DNA of 17,721 bases from an uncultured Clostridia bacterium (GTDB taxonomy: Bacteria > Bacillota > Clostridia > TANB77 > CAG-508): assembly GCA_948485625.1 (NCBI GenBank), contig CAOMRW010000029.1, forward strand, positions 1 to 17,721. Direction: 5' to 3'. The notes under the pieces are model-generated. The model did not search any database and had not been told where the DNA came from. It saw only the letters and a list, made by a program, of their open reading frames with translations. The position numbers and the translations under genes were made by a program. Positions 13,270-17,721 of this stretch are shown here, in pieces. The number at the start of each line of letters is the position of its first letter. The stretch's first letter is position 1.

Positions 13270-15642
13270 TTATTTTCTAATTTCTATACCCTTATTTTCT
13301 AAATCTTTAATAATGTTCTCTAAAATTGTATTTATTTCATCATCGTTTAAAGTTCTATCTTGAGCACCAAATGTTAATGAATAAGCAATACTTCTTTTAT
13401 TTTCTTCTATATTTTTTCCTTCATAAACATCAAATACTTTAATATCTAATAAAAGTTTTCCAGCTTTTTTCTTAATTAAAGTTTCGACATCTTTTGATGT
13501 TATTTCTTTACTTACTAGAACTGCGATGTCTTTTTTGATATTTGGGAATTTTGAAATTTCTTTAAATTTCATTTTTCCAACTCTTTTTGCTAGTAGTTTA
13601 TCTAAATTAATTTCCATTACATAAACTGCCTCTTTTTCAACTGATGGATGTATTCTTCCTAAAATTCCAACTATATCATTATTTACTGATATTTCTGCAG
13701 TTTGACCTGGATGGAATTCTGATGGTATTTGTTTTGGTATTACAAAACTATATCTATTCTCATATCCTAAATAATCTAATAGTTCTTCTGTAACACCTTT
13801 TATGTCATAAAAATCAACATTTTTGCTATGTCCTATTCCTGTGTAATATTCACCAGACATTAATGCACATATTTTTTGATTTTCTCCATATTCTTCTTGT
13901 TTTTTCCAGAATCCTTTTCCTATTTCAAAAAGACAAACATCTTTATTTTCTCTTGCTTTGTTATATTCATATATTTTATATAAAGATGGTATTATACTAT
14001 ATCTTAAAGTATTTCTATCTTCTGTTATTGGGTCTAATAGTTTTACTTCTTCAAATTCATCTGTTGTAAATTTGTGTACATCTTTATCATTTATTAATAT
14101 ATATGATAAAGTGTCATTTAATCCCATATTTGCCATTTTCGCTCTTATTTTTCTTGTTGTTTTATCTATATGTCCCATTCTCATAGGAACTACTGGCAAT
14201 TTTCCTTCTATATTATCAACACCATAAATTCTTCCAACTTCTTCTATTAAATCTTCTTTTATTGATATATCTATTCTTCTTGTTGGAACTGTTACTATTG
14301 TTTTTCCTGGTTTTAATTCTTGTTTAAATCCTAATTTTATAAATACATCTATAATATCTTCCATTGGAATGTTTGTTCCTAATACATCATTTATTTCTTT
14401 AAATGAAATTTCAATTACTTTTTCTTTATTATCTGTTACATCGTACTTAACCATTCCTGTAACAATTTCTGCATCTGCATATTTTTCAAGTAAAGTACAA
14501 GCTCTATCTATTGCCATATAAGTTCTTGCTGGGTCTAATCCTTTTTCAAATCTGTTACTTGCTTCACTTCTTAATATTTTATTTGATGTCATTCTTACTT
14601 TTACTGAATTAAATATTGCTGATTCAATTACTACATTTTTAGTTGTTTCTTCAACTTCTGTATCTAGACCTCCCATAACACCCGCTAATCCAATTGATTT
14701 TTCTCCATTTGTAATAACTATATCATTTTCAGTTAATGTTCTTTCTATATTATCTAAAGTAGTAAGTTTTTCATCATTATTAGCCATTCTAACAAGTATT
14801 TTGTTTCCTAAATTATCAGCATCATAAAAATGTAGTGGTTGACCTAATTCTAACATTACATAGTTACTTATATCTACAACATTATTTATTGGTCTTATTC
14901 CTGATGCTATTAATCTATTTTTTATAAAATCTGGACTTTCTTTAATTTTTACATTCATTGCTTTTTTTGCTAAAAATAGCTTACAGTTTTCTGTATTTAT
15001 ATCTACAGAGAATTGTTTATTTATATCTTCACCAACTTCTTTGTAATTTATTTCAACTGGTTCTACTGTTTTATTATATATTGCACCTAATTCATATGCC
15101 ATTCCTAATATACTTAATAAATCTCCTCTATTTGCTGTTAATTCAAAATCTACAACACTATCATCTAGTCCCATGTATTTTATTGGGTCTTCTCCAACAG
15201 GTGCATCTTGTGGCAATTCATGTATTCCATTTTTATCTGCTTCTGATAAGAATTTTTTATCTATTCCTATTTCATATAATGCACATAGCATACCATTTGA
15301 TTCTTGACCTCTAATCATTCCTTTTTTGATTTTAAAATCTCCTGGTAACTCTGCTCCAACTTGTGCTACTATAACTTTTATACCTTTTCTAGCATTTGGT
15401 GCACCACATACAATATTTAATATTTCTGTTCCTATATCTACCTTACATAAATGTAAATGGTCTGAATCTGGATGCATTTCACATTCTTTTATTTCTCCAA
15501 TTACTAAATTCGTTGCATTTACCAATTTTTCTGCTGAATCATATTCATTACCTGCTTTTGTCATTTTTTCTGCTAATTCATTAACATCTATATCATTATC
15601 TAATTTTATATAGTCTTTTACAAAATTCAAACTTAATTTCAT
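13270..15642 (-). CDS. pheT: Phenylalanyl-tRNA synthetase beta subunit
   Basis: The 790 residues are a full-length bacterial beta chain of the (alpha-beta)2 enzyme that charges tRNA-Phe. Domains in order: the N-terminal LSLNFVKDYI; an EMAP/tRNA-binding OB domain (about 40-150, with HPDSDHLHLCKVD and IVCGAPNARKG); the B3/4 domain with the editing site (about 210-380, ending in LRSEASNRFEKGLDP); the B5 domain (about 400-475); a catalytic-like core; and the C-terminal anticodon-binding FDX-ACB domain (last 95 residues, starting FPNIKKDIAVLV). The start is supported by AAAGGAGG. It follows pheS in the same transcript, separated by palindromic element copy 4. The one CGG string inside it (14682-14684) spans GCG-GGT and is out of frame. 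Confidence 0.97.
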   Translation of the reverse strand: MKLSLNFVKDYIKLDNDIDVNELAEKMTKAGNEYDSAEKLVNATNLVIGEIKECEMHPDSDHLHLCKVDIGTEILNIVCGAPNARKGIKVIVAQVGAELPGDFKIKKGMIRGQESNGMLCALYEIGIDKKFLSEADKNGIHELPQDAPVGEDPIKYMGLDDSVVDFELTANRGDLLSILGMAYELGAIYNKTVEPVEINYKEVGEDINKQFSVDINTENCKLFLAKKAMNVKIKESPDFIKNRLIASGIRPINNVVDISNYVMLELGQPLHFYDADNLGNKILVRMANNDEKLTTLDNIERTLTENDIVITNGEKSIGLAGVMGGLDTEVEETTKNVVIESAIFNSVKVRMTSNKILRSEASNRFEKGLDPARTYMAIDRACTLLEKYADAEIVTGMVKYDVTDNKEKVIEISFKEINDVLGTNIPMEDIIDVFIKLGFKQELKPGKTIVTVPTRRIDISIKEDLIEEVGRIYGVDNIEGKLPVVPMRMGHIDKTTRKIRAKMANMGLNDTLSYILINDKDVHKFTTDEFEEVKLLDPITEDRNTLRYSIIPSLYKIYEYNKARENKDVCLFEIGKGFWKKQEEYGENQKICALMSGEYYTGIGHSKNVDFYDIKGVTEELLDYLGYENRYSFVIPKQIPSEFHPGQTAEISVNNDIVGILGRIHPSVEKEAVYVMEINLDKLLAKRVGKMKFKEISKFPNIKKDIAVLVSKEITSKDVETLIKKKAGKLLLDIKVFDVYEGKNIEENKRSIAYSLTFGAQDRTLNDDEINTILENIIKDLENKGIEIRK

Positions 15643-15660
15643 TTTCTATTTTCCTCCTTT

Positions 15661-15761
15661 AGGAATTGGGGACGGGTTAAAAATCCCCATTTAAATCTAT
15701 TTATTTTATTTTATAAAATTATTTTATTAAATTGGGGATTTTTAACCCGTCCCCAATTCCT
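15661..15761. repeat. GGGAC-type palindromic element, copy 4
   Basis: A perfect 29-bp stem (15661-15689 with 15733-15761) has a 43-base AT loop. The core GGGGACGGGTTAAAAATCCCC is nearly identical to copy 3. One edge abuts the pheT ribosome binding site (15652-15660) and the other touches the pheS stop codon (15763-15761), so it occupies the whole intergenic gap. Confidence 0.92.
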
Positions 15762-16810
15762 CATTCTTCATCTTTTCTGTCAAATTGAGAAAGGAATCTC
15801 ACATCATTAGTATACAAATATCTCATATCTGTAATTCCATATCTAAACATTGCCAATCTGTCAATTCCTGTTCCAAATGCAAATCCTCCATATTGTTCTG
15901 GGTCATATCCATTCATTTTTAATACATTTGGATGTACAATTCCAGATCCTAACACTTCTATCCATCCTGTTTGTTTACATAGATTACATCCTTTTCCTCC
16001 ACATTTAAAGCATGTTACATCAACTTCATATGATGGTTCTGTAAATGGGAAATAACTTGGTCTGAATCTTAAGTCTAAATTTGCTCCTATTATTTTTCTA
16101 ACAAATACTTCTAGTGTTCCTTTTAAATCTGCTAATGATACATTTCTTTCTTTTTTATCTATTACTAATCCCTCTATTTGATTGAATTGGTGTGAATGTG
16201 TTGCATCATCTTCTCTTCTATATGTTTTCCCTGTTGTTATCATTCTTATTGGTGTTTTTTCTTCATTTGCCATCATTGTTCTTGCTTGTACTGATGATGT
16301 TTGTGTTCTTAATAAATATTCATCTGTAATATAGAAGCTGTCTTGCATGTCTCTTGCTGGATGTCCTTTTGGTAAGTTTAATCTTTCAAAACAGTATTCA
16401 TCATTTTCAAGTTCTGGTCCTGTTACAACATCATATCCCATAGATACAAATAAATCTTCTATATCTTCTATTATTCTATTTACTGGATGTATACTTCCTC
16501 TTTTCATTTTTGTACTTGGTAGTGTTATATCTATTGTTTCTTTTTTTAGTTGTTCATTTAATTCTTCTTGTTTGAATTTTTCTTCTTTTTCATTTATTAA
16601 TTTTTCTAGTTCATCTCTTACTTCATTTACTAGACTTCCTATTATTGGTCTTTCTTCTGGAGATAGCCCTCCCATTCCTCTTAATACAGATGTAAGTTCT
16701 CCTTTTTTTCCTAAGTATTTTACTTTTATGTCATTTAGTGTTTTCAAATCTTCAGCTTTTTTTATTTCTTCTACTGAAGTTTCTTTGATTTTTGAAATTT
16801 GTTCTTTCAT
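15761..16810 (-). CDS. pheS: Phenylalanyl-tRNA synthetase alpha subunit
   Basis: The 349 residues are a complete alpha chain, which holds the aminoacylation site. An N-terminal coiled-coil arm (about 1-100, with LGKKGELTSVLRGMGGLSPEERP) is followed by the class II core: HPVNRIIEDIEDLFVSMGYDV, the nucleotide loop LNLPKGHPARDMQDSFY, motif 2 in the DATHSHQFNQIEGL and FRPSYFPFTEPSYEVDV region, a Cys-rich CFKCGGKGCNLCKQTGW, and motif 3 GTGIDRLAMFRYGI. The start has AAGGAGG upstream. It is first in the pheST operon, preceded by palindromic element copy 5 and a phenylalanine T-box. No in-frame CGG. Confidence 0.97.
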   Translation of the reverse strand: MKEQISKIKETSVEEIKKAEDLKTLNDIKVKYLGKKGELTSVLRGMGGLSPEERPIIGSLVNEVRDELEKLINEKEEKFKQEELNEQLKKETIDITLPSTKMKRGSIHPVNRIIEDIEDLFVSMGYDVVTGPELENDEYCFERLNLPKGHPARDMQDSFYITDEYLLRTQTSSVQARTMMANEEKTPIRMITTGKTYRREDDATHSHQFNQIEGLVIDKKERNVSLADLKGTLEVFVRKIIGANLDLRFRPSYFPFTEPSYEVDVTCFKCGGKGCNLCKQTGWIEVLGSGIVHPNVLKMNGYDPEQYGGFAFGTGIDRLAMFRYGITDMRYLYTNDVRFLSQFDRKDEE

Positions 16811-16827
16811 TATATTTTCCTCCTTTT

Positions 16828-16876
16828 TGTCCCAAAGGGACGTTTCTTCTGGGACATTTTTGTCCCATTAGGGACA
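16828..16876. repeat. GGGAC-type palindromic element, copy 5
   Basis: TGTCCC and GGGAC half-sites alternate (16828-16833, 16837-16841, 16851-16856, 16861-16866, 16871-16876), allowing two small hairpins. The 5' half closely resembles copy 1. It lies between the T-box terminator and the pheS ribosome binding site (16817-16824). Confidence 0.75.
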
Positions 16877-16892
16877 CATTTTGAAATTCATT

Positions 16893-17125
16893 AAAAAAGT
16901 CCATTTCATCCTATATACATAGGACGAAATGGATTATTATTTCGTGGTACCACCTAATTTTATTAATTTATTTTTCCTTAAATTAACCTCATTAATAGTT
17001 TTAACGGTTCAACCGCTTCTTCCTAATCTATTTCTATTTCAAAAGAAGTCCTAAAAAGTGAAATTTCTATATATTCTTAATTTGAATATTTCTCAACCTT
17101 GAATATTCTCTCTGTAAATTTTTAA
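16893..17125 (-). promoter_or_regulatory. Phenylalanine T-box riboswitch controlling pheST
   Basis: On the minus strand, an ACAGAGAGAATATTCAAGG Stem I start is followed by a likely specifier UUC (17062-17060, within AATTTCACT). The T-box AGGTGGTACCACG (16955-16943) carries the bulge UGGU, complementary to ACCA and so to the A discriminator of tRNA-Phe. The competing terminator (16900-16914 with 16919-16933) has one U-G pair in this direction and a T-run (16898-16893). Uncharged tRNA-Phe should promote read-through into pheS-pheT. Confidence 0.92.
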
Positions 17126-17238
17126 TATATATACTTTGCTTTTTAATTGGATTTTTAAAATATTTTATTTTGTTTTTTATTTTTTATATTTATTATATTA
17201 ACATATGTTTATTTATTTTACAAGTATTTTTTGTTATT

Positions 17239-17571
17239 TTATATTGGTTGGTATGTTTTTGTTGTTTTATATTGTCCATATATTTTGCCATTACTATTAT
17301 ATGTTTCATATCCTTTATATCTTTTTCTTGTTTTTATTTTTTTGTTCTCCTTATTTTGTTCCTTTTGTATTATTTTATTATTGTTTTTTATTTTTTTATT
17401 TATAAATTTTAATTTAACTACATATATGCCATATTCATTTAATATTATATTTATTTCTGATTTCTTTTTTTCAAATCCTATTTCTTCTTTTTCCATATTT
17501 TCTATTATTTCTTTTTCATTATATTCTTTTGAATCAAAATAGTATTCTACACATTTTTCTCTTTTTAACAT
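17239..17571 (-). CDS. Small lysine-rich hypothetical protein
   Basis: The 110-residue frame starts at ATG 17571 with AAAGGATG upstream and a good promoter (17626-17654), which supports a real gene despite the very AT-rich sequence. The first 60 residues are charged and mixed (KEEIGFEKKKSEINIILNEYGIYVVKLKFI), suggesting a small alpha/beta fold. The last 50 are basic and low-complexity (KNNNKIIQKEQNKENKKIK, then aromatic and polar residues), possibly nucleic-acid-binding or disordered. I recognise no family. Between its stop and the T-box start, 17126-17238 is AT-rich with no clear terminator or gene. Confidence 0.6.
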   Translation of the reverse strand: MLKREKCVEYYFDSKEYNEKEIIENMEKEEIGFEKKKSEINIILNEYGIYVVKLKFINKKIKNNNKIIQKEQNKENKKIKTRKRYKGYETYNSNGKIYGQYKTTKTYQPI

Positions 17572-17625
17572 TTATATCAACATCCTTTAATTTCGATATT
17601 TATTAAATTTTAATACCTATATTTT

Positions 17626-17654
17626 ATATTAACATAATTTGTTAATTTTTGCAA
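17626..17654 (-). promoter_or_regulatory. Promoter of the small lysine-rich gene
   Basis: Minus-strand TTGCAA (17654-17649), 17-base spacer, TAATAT (17631-17626). A second TTGACA lies further upstream without a matched -10. Confidence 0.6.
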
Positions 17655-17721
17655 GAAATTATGTTTAAATATGTCAATAACTTTTGAAAATGTCATAAAG
17701 AAATTTGAAAATTAACTTTTA

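Noticed and set aside
16347..16871. Long plus-strand frames opposite pheS, the kinase, glyQS, pheT and the prepilin peptidase
   Set aside because: They are antisense shadows: hydrophobic or serine-rich translations caused by AT-rich codon use in the real genes, without SDs or family features.

Overview
The window is strongly AT-rich DNA with dense bacterial gene packing, AGGAGG-type ribosome binding sites, sigma-A promoters with mostly 17-base spacers, T-box leaders on glycyl- and phenylalanyl-tRNA synthetase genes, and an H-type small acid-soluble spore protein gene. This points to a spore-forming, low-GC member of the Clostridia, probably an anaerobe (rubrerythrin, U32 family protein). The genus cannot be named from this sequence.

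Layout, left to right: a partial coiled-coil gene (1-161, minus); rubrerythrin (427-966, minus); a long U32 peptidase-family gene (1114-3548, plus, two apparent frame breaks); an RNHCP zinc protein and a TGS/uridine-kinase-like nucleoside kinase (3628-5671, minus, probably one operon); sspH (5804-5992, plus); glycyl-tRNA synthetase with its T-box, preceded by tRNA-Trp (6047-7876, minus); an M23 peptidase gene (8072-8661, plus, five apparent frame breaks); a zinc-ribbon protein (8728-9072, minus); EF-P, an Xaa-Pro peptidase, a prepilin-type peptidase and a YqeG phosphatase (9250-12380, minus; YqeG has one apparent frame break); an unrecognised cysteine-containing protein (12713-13213, plus); pheS-pheT behind a T-box (13270-17125, minus); and a small hypothetical gene (17239-17571, minus).

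The main result is a shared rule behind all eight frame breaks. Each break falls exactly on an in-frame CGG codon. At each one, skipping the C (a +1 shift) restores the conserved reading frame and converts CGG-N into a glycine codon, GGT or GGA. I found no in-frame CGG in any gene that reads through without a break; the three other CGG triplets I saw inside genes are out of frame. With the rule applied, the U32 gene becomes 810 codons, the M23 gene 194 codons with its full zinc site, and YqeG 172 codons with its conserved C-terminus, ending in an 11-base overlap with the next gene. This suggests that CGG is not read as arginine here. It may be unassigned and trigger +1 frameshifting, or CGGN may be read as a four-base glycine codon.

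A second theme is a family of GGGAC-containing palindromic elements. Five lie just upstream of the ribosome binding site of minus-strand genes (the RNHCP gene, glyQS, the Xaa-Pro peptidase gene, pheT and pheS).
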